Shown one piece after another: positions 8,429 to 16,612 of a DNA stretch of 64,000 bases. Position 1 is the stretch's first letter; every line of letters begins with the position of its first letter. Location: the NCBI GenBank assembly GCA_031553655.1, contig JAVBLG010000044.1, positions 1-64,000 on the forward strand. The letters run 5' to 3'. The notes under the pieces were generated by a model. It did not search any database, was not told the DNA's origin, and saw nothing but the letters and a program-made list of their open reading frames with translations. The translations under genes were made by a program, and so were the position numbers. Origin of the DNA: JAVBLG01 sp031553655 (GTDB taxonomy: Bacteria > Desulfobacterota > Desulfovibrionia > Desulfovibrionales > Desulfovibrionaceae).

Positions 8429-10897
8429 TTATAAATCCTCGAACTGCGTGCGTTCGATAACCTGTCGCTGCACATCCGGCCCCAGGTCGATGAAGCGGGC
8501 GGTGAATCCAGCTACGCGCACCAGCAGATCCGGGTAGTTTTCCGGGTGCTTGCGGGCGTCGGTCAGCATTTTGCCGTCCACAATATTGTACTGAGCCTGG
8601 TAGCCGCCCAATTTGAAATATACATCATTGAGGGCGATGAACTTGGCCGATCCGATTTCACCCTCCACAGCCGAAGGATTAAACTTCATATTGAACAGCG
8701 TGGATTGCAGGGCTGTGGCGTTTATTTTAGCCGCTGACTTGATCAGACTGGTGGGGCCGTTCAGGTCCGTGCCGGGAAAGGCCGAGACCGAGCCGTCGGC
8801 CAGAAATTCTCCGGCCATGCGCCCGTCGGCGCTGGCGCCGCAGGGCTTGCCCAGCAGCACTTGCGTGGTTACCGACAGGGTGCTGGGCCGCCAGGGTTCG
8901 CCCAGCCAGTTGGGGAAGCGTTCGGCGGTATAAGCCCAGTGTTCGTAAAGCTCATTGGTGAGTTCGTCTATTTCATCTTCGTCATTGCCGAACTTGGGCA
9001 CGTCCAGCAGGGTGCGGCGCAATTCTTCGTGGCCTTCGAAATTGTCGCGCAGGGCCGTCAGCAATTCGCCCATGGTGATTTTTTTATCCCTGAACACCAC
9101 ATGCTCTATGGCTTTCAAGCTGTTGGCCACATTCACGATACCGCAAGAGATGATATATACCGGGTCGTTGTAGCGGCAGCCGCCCTCGTAGGCGTCAACT
9201 CCCTTTTCAACGCAGTCGTCCAGGAGGCTGGTCATGATCGGATGCACCAACCCCATGTCGTTGTGCACCATCATGATGGTGTTCCAATAATCCATTTCAC
9301 GCTCGGCAACATGCTCGGTAATGCGCTTGTATTCATTCTTTATTTCTTCAAGGGTGCAATTTTCGGGATCGAGGCGCACGTCGGCCAACTTGTCGCCTGT
9401 GGCCGGATTTATGCCCTTGTTGAGTACAATTTCCAGTATTTTAAGATTGTTGGTGTTGGATATGGCAAACATGGGCATGCGTTTGCCGCTTATTTGCATA
9501 TCCACGCAGCCGCAAGGCGCCCAATCGCGGGCGTCGGCCAAGGTAGCTCCCGTACTTTTGCGCAGACGCTCAATGGCAATCTTGTCGCTGAACAGAGCCG
9601 GATAGCCCGCGCCGGACTTGATGCACTTGGCGATCATATTTTTGAAAGGCAGGCTCATGCCCTCATTCCAGCGCACGGAAAGGGTGGGCTGCCAGGTGCG
9701 GACATTGATTCCGGCCTGCAGAATCAGCAGCGACAATTCATTGTCACTGGGGTTACCGTAGCGGTCCACACCGCCTAGAGTAAGATTCTGGTAAATGCTG
9801 CCCCCAAGATATGATTCGGTGAAAGTGGCATGGGCGCGGGTTATTTCGGCGCATTTTACGCGCATAAGTTCGAGCAACTCCAAGGCATCCTTGTCTGAAA
9901 GGCGGTTGGCCAGACGGTCAGCCATGAAGGGGCGGTACATGTATTGGTCGAAACGGCCCGGAGAAACTCCGCGCCCGTTCAATTCTATGAAAAGGCAGCA
10001 CTGAGTGAACCAGAAAGACTGCATGGCTTCGCGGAAGGTTTCGGCCGGACGACGCGGCACCTTGCGGCAGATGCGGGCTATTTCCAACAGTTCGGCCTTT
10101 CTGCGCTCATCGGCGCATTCGGCGGCCAGACGCTCGGCCTCGGCGGCATGGTTTTCGGCAAAGACAACCAGACCTTCCAGGGCCAGCTTTATGCCTTGAT
10201 AGAAATTGTATTTGTCGAACTTTTCCTTGTCGGTGAGGCTGCCCAGGCGAGTGATGCAGCCGTTGATGCGGTCAATAAGTCCGTCTACACCCTCGTCGAT
10301 GATTTTCTGATAATCAACAATTACACGCCCTTCGGGCACATCGAACATGAAACGTAAAAAGATCAATTGCTGCATCCATTTTTCCACTTGCTCAAAGTCG
10401 CTCTTGGTTTCCTTGAGCACGCGTTCGGCCTGCGAGCGCCAATCTTTGCCTTCCCAGAAGCGGGCCGCCTCAAGGATACTTTCTTTGTCTTCGGGGCGAA
10501 TCAGATAAATGCCCAGGCGGTCACCCTTGCGTTCCTGCAAGGTTCCGGAGATGTAGCGTTCTTCTTCCCGCTTGATTTTCTTGAAGCCCTCCAACATCCA
10601 GGCTTCATACTCCGGGTAGACCTGCACGCCCTTGAAATAGCGCGAGCAATTGCCCACAATGAGTTCTTCATCCCATATAACCGGGGTGAGGTTGGACAAC
10701 ACATGCTTCATGGCCCCGCCGGCACGCAAGTAACGCGGCATTGTCCAGTTAATGCGTATATAGTCGGTGTACAACGCGGCGCGTTCCGAATCTATATAGG
10801 GCTCATTATCCAGAAGCTGCCTATGGCGTAAGGCCACACGTTCGGTGGTGTACGCTCCGGCTACTTCACGTTTTTCAAAGTCTGGTTTTCTTGTCAT
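8429..10897 (-). CDS. glycyl radical enzyme of unassigned specificity
   Basis: 822 aa from ATG 10897, with GAGGAA 7 nt upstream; the longer frame to 11056 crosses the promoter and is rejected. A PFL-like domain (about 1-680) includes ELNGRGVSPGRFDQYMY near 305-321. The catalytic thiyl loop is DWAPCGCVDMQISGKRM, with Cys464. A glycine radical domain ends in RVAGFTARF, with the radical at Gly797. Dehydratases and C-N/C-S lyases of this superfamily usually read GCVE, where the Glu is the catalytic base; here it is Asp466, with an extra Cys462. It is not PFL (which has CC), and lacks the marks I know for CutC, PduC-type or isethionate lyase. First gene of the sigma-54 operon. Confidence 0.93.
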   Translation of the reverse strand: MTRKPDFEKREVAGAYTTERVALRHRQLLDNEPYIDSERAALYTDYIRINWTMPRYLRAGGAMKHVLSNLTPVIWDEELIVGNCSRYFKGVQVYPEYEAWMLEGFKKIKREEERYISGTLQERKGDRLGIYLIRPEDKESILEAARFWEGKDWRSQAERVLKETKSDFEQVEKWMQQLIFLRFMFDVPEGRVIVDYQKIIDEGVDGLIDRINGCITRLGSLTDKEKFDKYNFYQGIKLALEGLVVFAENHAAEAERLAAECADERRKAELLEIARICRKVPRRPAETFREAMQSFWFTQCCLFIELNGRGVSPGRFDQYMYRPFMADRLANRLSDKDALELLELMRVKCAEITRAHATFTESYLGGSIYQNLTLGGVDRYGNPSDNELSLLILQAGINVRTWQPTLSVRWNEGMSLPFKNMIAKCIKSGAGYPALFSDKIAIERLRKSTGATLADARDWAPCGCVDMQISGKRMPMFAISNTNNLKILEIVLNKGINPATGDKLADVRLDPENCTLEEIKNEYKRITEHVAEREMDYWNTIMMVHNDMGLVHPIMTSLLDDCVEKGVDAYEGGCRYNDPVYIISCGIVNVANSLKAIEHVVFRDKKITMGELLTALRDNFEGHEELRRTLLDVPKFGNDEDEIDELTNELYEHWAYTAERFPNWLGEPWRPSTLSVTTQVLLGKPCGASADGRMAGEFLADGSVSAFPGTDLNGPTSLIKSAAKINATALQSTLFNMKFNPSAVEGEIGSAKFIALNDVYFKLGGYQAQYNIVDGKMLTDARKHPENYPDLLVRVAGFTARFIDLGPDVQRQVIERTQFEDL

Positions 10898-10948
10898 GGA
10901 ATATTCCTCAATTAAATTATTATATTGTATATAATTATGTGTATTGCA

Positions 10949-10963
10949 GCAATTTTTATGCCA
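10949..10963 (-). promoter_or_regulatory. sigma-54 promoter of the GRE operon
   Basis: On the minus strand TGGCAT-AAAAA-TTGC gives the invariant GG and GC separated by exactly 10 bp, one base off the TGGCAC-N5-TTGC consensus. Transcription would start near 10937, about 40 nt before the GRE ATG. Sigma-54 dependence implies an enhancer-binding activator, which is not encoded in the window. Confidence 0.8.
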
Positions 10964-10977
10964 TGCATTTAGCATGG
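10961..10977. promoter_or_regulatory. inverted repeat overlapping the -24 element
   Basis: CCATGC-ATTTA-GCATGG is a perfect 6-bp dyad that includes the GG of the sigma-54 -24 box. It could be a repressor operator, or chance in an AT-rich promoter. Confidence 0.35.
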
Positions 10978-11045
10978 ATAACATGCTATAATAATTTAAT
11001 TTTACTAAAGACTTGGATGAGTAGGGATGAAAGAGAAAGATAGTA

Positions 11046-11087
11046 GATGTAACCAATGTAACAAGAGGCTGTTACATTGGTTACATC
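11046..11087. promoter_or_regulatory. perfect palindromic upstream activator site (putative enhancer)
   Basis: GATGTAACCAATGTAACA (11046-11063), 6-nt spacer, TGTTACATTGGTTACATC (11070-11087): an 18-bp perfect dyad. Each arm itself holds two direct GTAAC units 9 bp apart, so four half-sites are presented. It lies 83-124 bp upstream of the sigma-54 -24 box, the usual place for an enhancer-binding protein. The palindrome could also act as a terminator for the upstream gene, but it lacks a T-run. Confidence 0.7.
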
Positions 11088-11116
11088 GTGGCGGATAATG
11101 TTATGAGATTTAGGAC

Positions 11117-11140
11117 GAAAAAGCGCCCAAAAACGCGCTC
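11117..11140 (-). terminator. weak intrinsic terminator of the glycosyltransferase gene
   Basis: On the minus strand AGCGC-N8-GCGCT is followed by TTTTCG, about 20 nt after the stop of the gene at 11159. The short 5-bp stem makes this a modest call. It would insulate the sigma-54 operon from read-through. Confidence 0.5.
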
Positions 11141-11158
11141 TCTGGGAGTAGGTGATTG

Positions 11159-12376
11159 TTAGTCAGGGAGAACTATGACTGTATCGCGGCCGAAATTTTG
11201 TTGCGCCGCATTGAAAAAATCCAGAGGCAGACAGGGATAAGCTGAGTTCAAGCGATGCAGCCCGGAACCTGCGGCCTCGTTGAACACTTCAAGCCGGGCT
11301 CTCAGTTCCGCCGCGTTTTTGCGCACATGGCTGTAATGCAGAATCGCCGTGCCCGGCACAAAACAACGTAAACCATTCAACCTCTCCACTTTTTCATGCA
11401 CGGCCCCGCTGAAGAACAATCCCGCGCCCAGACGGAAAAAGCGTAGTTGCGGGTCAGGCCACAGGCCGTAGCCCATACGCACATGGTCTTCGTCCCTTTC
11501 AAAAGTAAGCCGGGGAAACAACGCGCCGCCAAGGCCGGGTATGGCGCAAAGCCCGACCAGAACAGACCAGCTGTGTGCTTCGAGCCTTTCATCGGCGTCG
11601 AGGTAAAGGCAGAATTCCCCCTGGCAGTGTTGAATCATGGCATTGCGCTGGGCCGAAAAGTCACCGCGAAGGGGTCTCGCGTAATGGCGCAGCGGCGCGG
11701 CGCAGGAAAACTCCTGCTGCGGGGGACTGTCCGCATCCCAGACAACAACTACTTCACGCAGGTAAGGCGGGAATTGTTCGAAAAAAGACTCCAGCTCTCT
11801 TTCTTCCGGATGCAGAATGCAGGCGGCGCTTATGCGCGCAAGTTCCGCCTGGTTTGAGGATGGGGGAACCGCAACGCGCTTGCCGCCGATGAACATGCGT
11901 TCCCACAGGGCCAAGGGGCTTCGCGCACTCTTGAGCAAAGCGCGTTCCGCGCTGCTCTTGTCTTTGGCGGAATTGCGGCAAACGGCGCATTGTCCGGCTT
12001 CAATTCCCGCGTAAAGCAGCAGAAAGTAGAGGGCAAAGGGCGAGGCGTCGGCCAGAAGGATGATGTTTTTTTCCGATGGTAAATTCCGGCTGACGCTTCT
12101 GGCGCAATTGGCGTCATTTTCAAGAATGATCAGCCCGCGTTTGCCGTTTTTTATTTCCGGGGCCTGAGCGAGTATCCCGGCCATGGTTCCGTCGCCCGCG
12201 CCAATGAGGATAATGTGGCTTTTGCCTCCAAGAGCGGCCATGCGCAGTACGCGCTCGGCTGTTCGAGCCGCGCTTTCGGCATTTTCTTCAGGTAAAGGCG
12301 TGGTTGCCTCGCAGCTCAGGTTCCAGGCCAAAACTTCAGCCGTATAGTAGGACAGTATTTCGTTGGCGGATAGCAA
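11159..12376 (-). CDS. glycosyltransferase family 2-like protein with N-terminal extension
   Basis: About 405 aa. The second half is a GT-A fold: EVVVVWDADSP, RGDFSAQRNAMIQH and the DxD-type FCLYLDADERLEAHSW. These are features of LPS-core-type GT2 enzymes (WaaE/KdtX-like). The first about 170 residues look like a Rossmann or methyltransferase-like segment (IILIGAGDGTMAGILAQ). The start is TTG at 12376 with GAGGA 8 nt upstream; no ATG serves better. Likely role is sugar transfer in envelope polysaccharide or protein glycosylation; substrate unknown. It stands alone between the GRE operon and tol-pal. Confidence 0.7.
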   Translation of the reverse strand: MLSANEILSYYTAEVLAWNLSCEATTPLPEENAESAARTAERVLRMAALGGKSHIILIGAGDGTMAGILAQAPEIKNGKRGLIILENDANCARSVSRNLPSEKNIILLADASPFALYFLLLYAGIEAGQCAVCRNSAKDKSSAERALLKSARSPLALWERMFIGGKRVAVPPSSNQAELARISAACILHPEERELESFFEQFPPYLREVVVVWDADSPPQQEFSCAAPLRHYARPLRGDFSAQRNAMIQHCQGEFCLYLDADERLEAHSWSVLVGLCAIPGLGGALFPRLTFERDEDHVRMGYGLWPDPQLRFFRLGAGLFFSGAVHEKVERLNGLRCFVPGTAILHYSHVRKNAAELRARLEVFNEAAGSGLHRLNSAYPCLPLDFFNAAQQNFGRDTVIVLPD

Positions 12377-12399
12377 AAATTATCCTCGCAGCAGTATTG

Positions 12400-12470
12400 T
12401 AACACATAAAAATAATAAAAAGATAAAGGGGAGGAAGGCCATGCGACCATCCCCCCCCACTCAACAATTC
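12400..12470 (-). terminator. imperfect G/C hairpin after pal
   Basis: On the minus strand a G-run with GGATGG pairs imperfectly with CCTTCCTCCCC and is followed by TTTATCTTTTT. It lies 20-60 nt beyond the pal stop and is plausibly the tol-pal operon terminator. Confidence 0.4.
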
Positions 12471-12483
12471 CAATCAGCGGAGT

Positions 12484-12957
12484 TTAGTAAGCGATAACGC
12501 GGAACTCGTCGCGGCGGTTCTTGGACCAGGCGGCTTCGCCGTTGCCTTCAACAGCGGGACGTTCCTTACCGAAGCTGATCATTTCCATTTGCCCGGGGTT
12601 CACGCCGAGCATGGTCAGATATTCATAGGCAACGCGGGCGCGGCGTTCGCCAAGGGCAAGGTTGTATTCCTGAGTACCGCGGGCGTCGCAGTTGCCTTCA
12701 ATGCGCACACGAATTTTGGAGTAACGCTTCATCAGGTCGGCTTTCTGGTTGAGCATGGCCTTGTATTCGGGCTGAATGTCAAATTTGTCGAAAGCAAAGT
12801 AGATGCGGCCATCAGTGATCTGTTGAATGGCGTTGCGTACTTCCTGACTCATTTCCCCGCTGCTCATTTCGGGGTCGACGCTGGTGGATTTTTTGGCGCA
12901 ACCGAAACCAGTGGCCAAAACCAACATCAAGGCGGCAATAAGGCTAAAACGTTTCAT
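12484..12957 (-). CDS. pal: peptidoglycan-associated lipoprotein Pal
   Basis: 157 aa. Lipoprotein signal with lipobox ATGFGC (Cys20), a short linker, then an OmpA-like peptidoglycan-binding domain (about 50-157). Its motifs are IEGNCDARGTQEYNLALGERRA and NRRDEFRV. The start is ATG 12957 with GGAGGAGA upstream; the longer frame adds an unlikely N-terminus. It anchors the outer membrane to peptidoglycan as part of Tol-Pal and follows tolB, as in most Proteobacteria, though 392 bp separate them. Confidence 0.97.
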   Translation of the reverse strand: MKRFSLIAALMLVLATGFGCAKKSTSVDPEMSSGEMSQEVRNAIQQITDGRIYFAFDKFDIQPEYKAMLNQKADLMKRYSKIRVRIEGNCDARGTQEYNLALGERRARVAYEYLTMLGVNPGQMEMISFGKERPAVEGNGEAAWSKNRRDEFRVIAY

Positions 12958-13349
12958 GATCTCCTCCTGAACAAGCACTAGGCTACGAAAAAATGTTTCC
13001 TTCCTTTGCGGGGTACAGCCCCAAAACGCCAATTGATCAACAACATTTCCATCAGGCGGGGCTGATGGAAAAATATATTACCGGCCATAAACGTCGGCGC
13101 GGTGTTCTGTCAAAACGATGAATAACGCTAGCTAGCGGTTTAGTCAAATTTTTTTTACCAAGTTTTGGCGGAAACCTTGAAAAAAATAATTGAGCAGATT
13201 TTTTAAAGCAAAATGTTATGTATATAAATGTGTTGCGCGGTTAAAATTTTAGGCCGGAAGTGGAACCTCCGGCCTGAATTTTTCTATAAATTCGTCCTAA
13301 ACCTGTGTTTTTTGGCTTGTACCTTAGGTTTTAATTTTTTGCCTGTTTT
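12958..13349. other. 392-bp tolB-pal intergenic region
   Basis: No gene is seen. The region holds the pal ribosome site, a 7-bp dyad CCATCAG/CTGATGG at 13049-13068, long A/T runs around 13150-13215, and the tolB terminator at 13253-13277. The spacing and terminator suggest that pal has its own promoter here, but no convincing -35/-10 pair was identified. Confidence 0.6.
13253..13277. terminator. tolB intrinsic terminator, bidirectional form
   Basis: AGGCCGGA (13253-13260) pairs with TCCGGCCT (13270-13277) over a 9-nt loop. It is flanked by AAAATTTT on one side and AATTTTT on the other, about 75 nt past the tolB stop. Confidence 0.7.
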
Positions 13350-14672
13350 TTATTTGCCTTGCGGCATTCCCCATCTGGGGAAGGAAGATTGTCCGCCGCC
13401 GGTGGGCAGCATTTTTGCGTCGCCGCCGTGTCTGGTGGTCAGATAAATCTGCCTTGCGCCTCCACGGGTGGAGGCAAAGGCTATGAAGTAGCTGTCGCCG
13501 CAGAAAGAAGGCTGTTCATCGTTGCCGGGCCCGAAAGTAACCTGGCGTTCTTCTCCGCTGACCATGTCCTGCACAAAAATGCGGTGCCCGGAGTCGGTCA
13601 TTCTGGTGTAGGTAACCAAGGTGCCGTCAGGGCTGATATTGGCTTCAGTATTGTAAGATCCGTTTTTGCTCACTCTGGTAACGCTTCCGCTGCGCAGATC
13701 CTTCATAAAAATTTGCGGTCCGCCCATACGGCTGGAAGTGAAGGCCATTTTTGTTCCGGTGGAGTCAAAGGTGGGCGACACGTTGATGGCGCTGCTTTGC
13801 TCCAGGGGGCGCTCGCGCTGGAAGGTGTGGCTGAGCAGGAAAATGTCGGGATTCTTGCCGGAGGAAAGGCTGACCGCCACCTTGTTGTCGGGCATGAAAG
13901 CCGGACCGATAACCGTATTGCCGGGGAAGCGGATGCGCTGCACCTTGCCTGACAGACGATCCCACACGCCAAGCGAATGGGAACGCTCGTCAATAACGCT
14001 GAAAACAATGAAGCGCCCATCAGGCGACCAAGCTGGCGACATGGCTTCGCCTTCGAGGTTGGTGATCTTGCGAAGTTCGCGTCCGGTGGACTTGGTTGTC
14101 CATACGTCAGCACGTAATGTTCCGGTTTTTTTAGTGAAAACTAGATAAGAACGGAAAAATGCTCCACTGCCGGTCAGCGCTTCAAGAAGGTCGGCGCAGA
14201 AGCGGTCGGCCACTTCCGGCAAATCCTTGGAGGTTACGCTGGGATATTCCTTGCCGAAAAGGCGTTTGCCCGAGTTGGTTTCAAAGGCGCGAAGCTGCAC
14301 GACCGAGGTGCCGCTGTCGCCTTTGGGCCAGAAAGCGGTGACCACTATGTCGGAACCGGCAAGCTGAAAGCGCTTGAAATCCATCGACGGCGGTTCATAT
14401 CCGGGCAGAACCGTGCCCCCTAACACGGACTTGGGGTCGGTGAGCTTCATAAAGGGCAAAAAGTTGAGGTTGGTCTGAACCAGCTTGTTCAGGTCGCCGC
14501 CGAGTTTTTTGGCCTCAACGCTGGGGGCGGTAAGGGGCGCAGCCAGAGCCAAACTCACCTGAGTCTGGCCGGGGCCGTAAATGTCTACCTGGACAGCCGC
14601 TTCGGCCGCAGGCTGGCAAAGCACGCTCAGGGCCAGCAAAACCGGGAGCATAAATTTTACGGATAATTTCAT
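13350..14672 (-). CDS. tolB: Tol-Pal system protein TolB
   Basis: 440-aa periplasmic protein. A signal peptide (about 1-25, cleaving near AEAA), an N-terminal TolB domain, then a beta-propeller. The propeller has repeated WSPDGRFIVF, FDSTGTKMAF, ISPDGTLVTY and GDSYFIAFAS blades between about 215 and 430. It bridges Pal and TolA during envelope constriction. Length matches the family. It follows the extra TonB-C gene by 112 bp in the tol cluster. Confidence 0.96.
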   Translation of the reverse strand: MKLSVKFMLPVLLALSVLCQPAAEAAVQVDIYGPGQTQVSLALAAPLTAPSVEAKKLGGDLNKLVQTNLNFLPFMKLTDPKSVLGGTVLPGYEPPSMDFKRFQLAGSDIVVTAFWPKGDSGTSVVQLRAFETNSGKRLFGKEYPSVTSKDLPEVADRFCADLLEALTGSGAFFRSYLVFTKKTGTLRADVWTTKSTGRELRKITNLEGEAMSPAWSPDGRFIVFSVIDERSHSLGVWDRLSGKVQRIRFPGNTVIGPAFMPDNKVAVSLSSGKNPDIFLLSHTFQRERPLEQSSAINVSPTFDSTGTKMAFTSSRMGGPQIFMKDLRSGSVTRVSKNGSYNTEANISPDGTLVTYTRMTDSGHRIFVQDMVSGEERQVTFGPGNDEQPSFCGDSYFIAFASTRGGARQIYLTTRHGGDAKMLPTGGGQSSFPRWGMPQGK

Positions 14673-14784
14673 AATTTTTTACCCTCAATGGGGGCCAACT
14701 TTTCTCGTATTTTATCGGCCCGTGTTATTAAGAAAACCAGCTTGAAATGTGGGGGGAGTGAAAAGCCATGTAGTTCAAGCTGTT

Positions 14785-15537
14785 TTAGGGAACTTGTATG
14801 GGAAACGCCAGGTTAAACTCTCTAGTCTTTTTAAAAGGCGAGCCGGCCACCAACCCTGTGCGGCTCACGGCCCCGGTCAGGGCCTGATCCAGCTCCAGGC
14901 GTCCGCAAGATTTGCTGAGTCCAATGAGGCTGACCATGCCCTTGGCGGTTATGCGTACCTTGACGGATACCGTATATTTACCCTTGGGCGTTTTAGCCGG
15001 AATTGTCACTTTGGAACCGATTTCGCCCTTGACTTTCTTTATATAATCCGCTTCCTGTTCGTGAATGCTTGCCTCGGGGGTATCGGCTTTTTCAACCTTC
15101 TGGGCCTTTGCCGCCGCCGGTTGGGCCGCCTGAGGCGTCTGGGCGGTATCCTTGGCCGGAGCTGGAGCCGGAGCAGGGGCCGCCTGAGCCTTGGTGGGGC
15201 CGCTCCAGAAAGTGAGAAAAACTTCAATGGGCACGGCATAGGGCGGAGTTCCGAAGCCTCCGGCCTCGCGCACCGCAGTGCAGATGGACTTGTCGCCCAA
15301 GGCGCTGGCGGTAGAGGACAGCGGCTCGCAACGCAGCAGTCTGCCTTCACTGTCTATGCTTACCTTGACTCTGATCATCCGTTCGAGAACGTCTCCGGGC
15401 GGTTGCCAGTGTTTAACCACTTTTTCAAGCACCTGCCCGGAATACCCTCCTCCTTGATCGGCTGCCGCCACGGAAGCGGCCATGGCCTGCCCCGGAAGGG
15501 CAAGTAATAAAAACAACAGTAACAGCCCGGACTTCAT
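14785..15537 (-). CDS. periplasmic protein with two TonB/TolA-C-like domains (extra tol-cluster gene)
   Basis: 250 aa with an N-terminal signal peptide ending near QAMAA. Two weakly similar domains of the TonB/TolA C-terminal type follow (about 30-110 with VSIDSEGRLLRCEPLSS, and 165-250 with VRITAKGMVSLIGLSKS). They are joined by an Ala/Pro-rich linker at about 115-150. It sits between tolA and tolB where Enterobacteria have nothing. It may be a periplasmic TolA partner or a duplicated TolA C-domain that lost its membrane anchor. No specific function known to me. Confidence 0.7.
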   Translation of the reverse strand: MKSGLLLLFLLLALPGQAMAASVAAADQGGGYSGQVLEKVVKHWQPPGDVLERMIRVKVSIDSEGRLLRCEPLSSTASALGDKSICTAVREAGGFGTPPYAVPIEVFLTFWSGPTKAQAAPAPAPAPAKDTAQTPQAAQPAAAKAQKVEKADTPEASIHEQEADYIKKVKGEIGSKVTIPAKTPKGKYTVSVKVRITAKGMVSLIGLSKSCGRLELDQALTGAVSRTGLVAGSPFKKTREFNLAFPIQVP

Positions 15538-15565
15538 GGTGCCTCCTGCGGGGTTATTTTTTATG

Positions 15566-16585
15566 TTATCGACCCATCATTTCAGATAGTGAGAAGGACA
15601 AAAGTAAATCATTATACTGCGGGCCGGGGGGCGGGGGGAATTGCCCTTCGGCGCCGGTTTTTATCACCGCGTTGACAGCCGAGGCGTCAAAAAGAGAATT
15701 TCCCGAGGAGCGCTCCAGTTTGGCGCTCAAAACTTTGCCCGCGGCATCCACTTTCACGCGCACTGAGCACACCATATTTGCCCTGCTGGCCGTAGCATAG
15801 CTCCAATTGGCGCGCACTGCCATCATGACCATGCCGATGTATACGTCTACAAGACCGCCGCCGCCAGGGCCCGAGCCTTCTCCACCGCCGCCTCCGCCGC
15901 TGCCCCCGGCTTTTCTTTTGGCCTCGGCCAGAGCGCGCTGCACCGCGCTGCCGCTTTGCGGAGCGGCAGTGCTGCTCGAAGCGGAGGCTCTGGCTTTGCT
16001 CAAAGCGTCTTTAATGGGGTCTGACTTGGCTGCGGCCGGGGCCTTGGACTGTTCAGGTTTTTTGGCTTCGGCCTTGGCCGGTTCCGGTTTTTTTGGCTGC
16101 TCCTTGGGGGGCTCAGGCTTCTTTGGTTGCTCCTTTGGCTGTTCAGGCTTGGGAGGCTCCGGCTTCTTGGGCGGTTCGGGCTTTTTGGGCTCGGGTTTCT
16201 TTTTTTCCACAATGGGAATGGCGTCCGGGGTTTGCGGTTCCGGACGTTTTTGCTGTGGCTCGGGCTTGGGCTCAGGTTTTGGCTCCGGCTTCGGTTCCAG
16301 TTTGATTTCCTTGGGCGTCTCAGGCGCGCTGGCCTCTGGCGGCGTGGCCGGAGCAACAGTTTTCGCCGGGGGCGCAGGCAAGGGCGGGGCAAGCTGCTCG
16401 CCCATGGATCCCTGAGGGCCCAGCACCGGCGAAGGCATGCGATTGCCCCCAGGAGCGCCGTCCACCAGACTAATCAGCACCGGCGGGCCGTCAAGCTTGA
16501 TGGGCGGTGACGAAGGCCACAGCCAAGCCAGAGCTATAACGGCAACGTGCAAAAGAAGGGATAGCAGAAAAGAAGCAAGGCGCAT
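15566..16585 (-). CDS. tolA: TolA/TonB-like inner-membrane energy transducer
   Basis: 339 aa. A single N-terminal membrane anchor (about 5-24), then a long periplasmic region rich in Pro, Lys and Glu with KPEP and KKPEPP repeats (about 85-180). An Ala/Ser-rich and Gly-rich stretch (about 190-240) and a C-terminal TonB/TolA domain (about 240-335, RVKVDAAGKVLSAKLERSS) follow. It transmits proton-motive force from TolQR to TolB/Pal. The proline-rich rather than helical middle resembles TonB more than E. coli TolA. Gene order tolQ-tolR-here-tolB supports TolA. Confidence 0.88.
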   Translation of the reverse strand: MRLASFLLSLLLHVAVIALAWLWPSSPPIKLDGPPVLISLVDGAPGGNRMPSPVLGPQGSMGEQLAPPLPAPPAKTVAPATPPEASAPETPKEIKLEPKPEPKPEPKPEPQQKRPEPQTPDAIPIVEKKKPEPKKPEPPKKPEPPKPEQPKEQPKKPEPPKEQPKKPEPAKAEAKKPEQSKAPAAAKSDPIKDALSKARASASSSTAAPQSGSAVQRALAEAKRKAGGSGGGGGGEGSGPGGGGLVDVYIGMVMMAVRANWSYATASRANMVCSVRVKVDAAGKVLSAKLERSSGNSLFDASAVNAVIKTGAEGQFPPPPGPQYNDLLLSFSLSEMMGR

Positions 16586-16612
16586 TTAAAAATCCTGTAT
16601 AAAAATCGAGGC

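Noticed and set aside
8429..10897. Pyruvate formate-lyase, choline TMA-lyase or isethionate lyase
   Set aside because: PFL has adjacent Cys-Cys; CutC and IslA loci carry microcompartment, AdhE or sulfonate-transport genes that are absent, and the loop is GCVD not GCVE.
10898..11056. N-terminal extension of the GRE
   Set aside because: It crosses the sigma-54 promoter and has no family similarity; ATG 10897 has GAGGAA.
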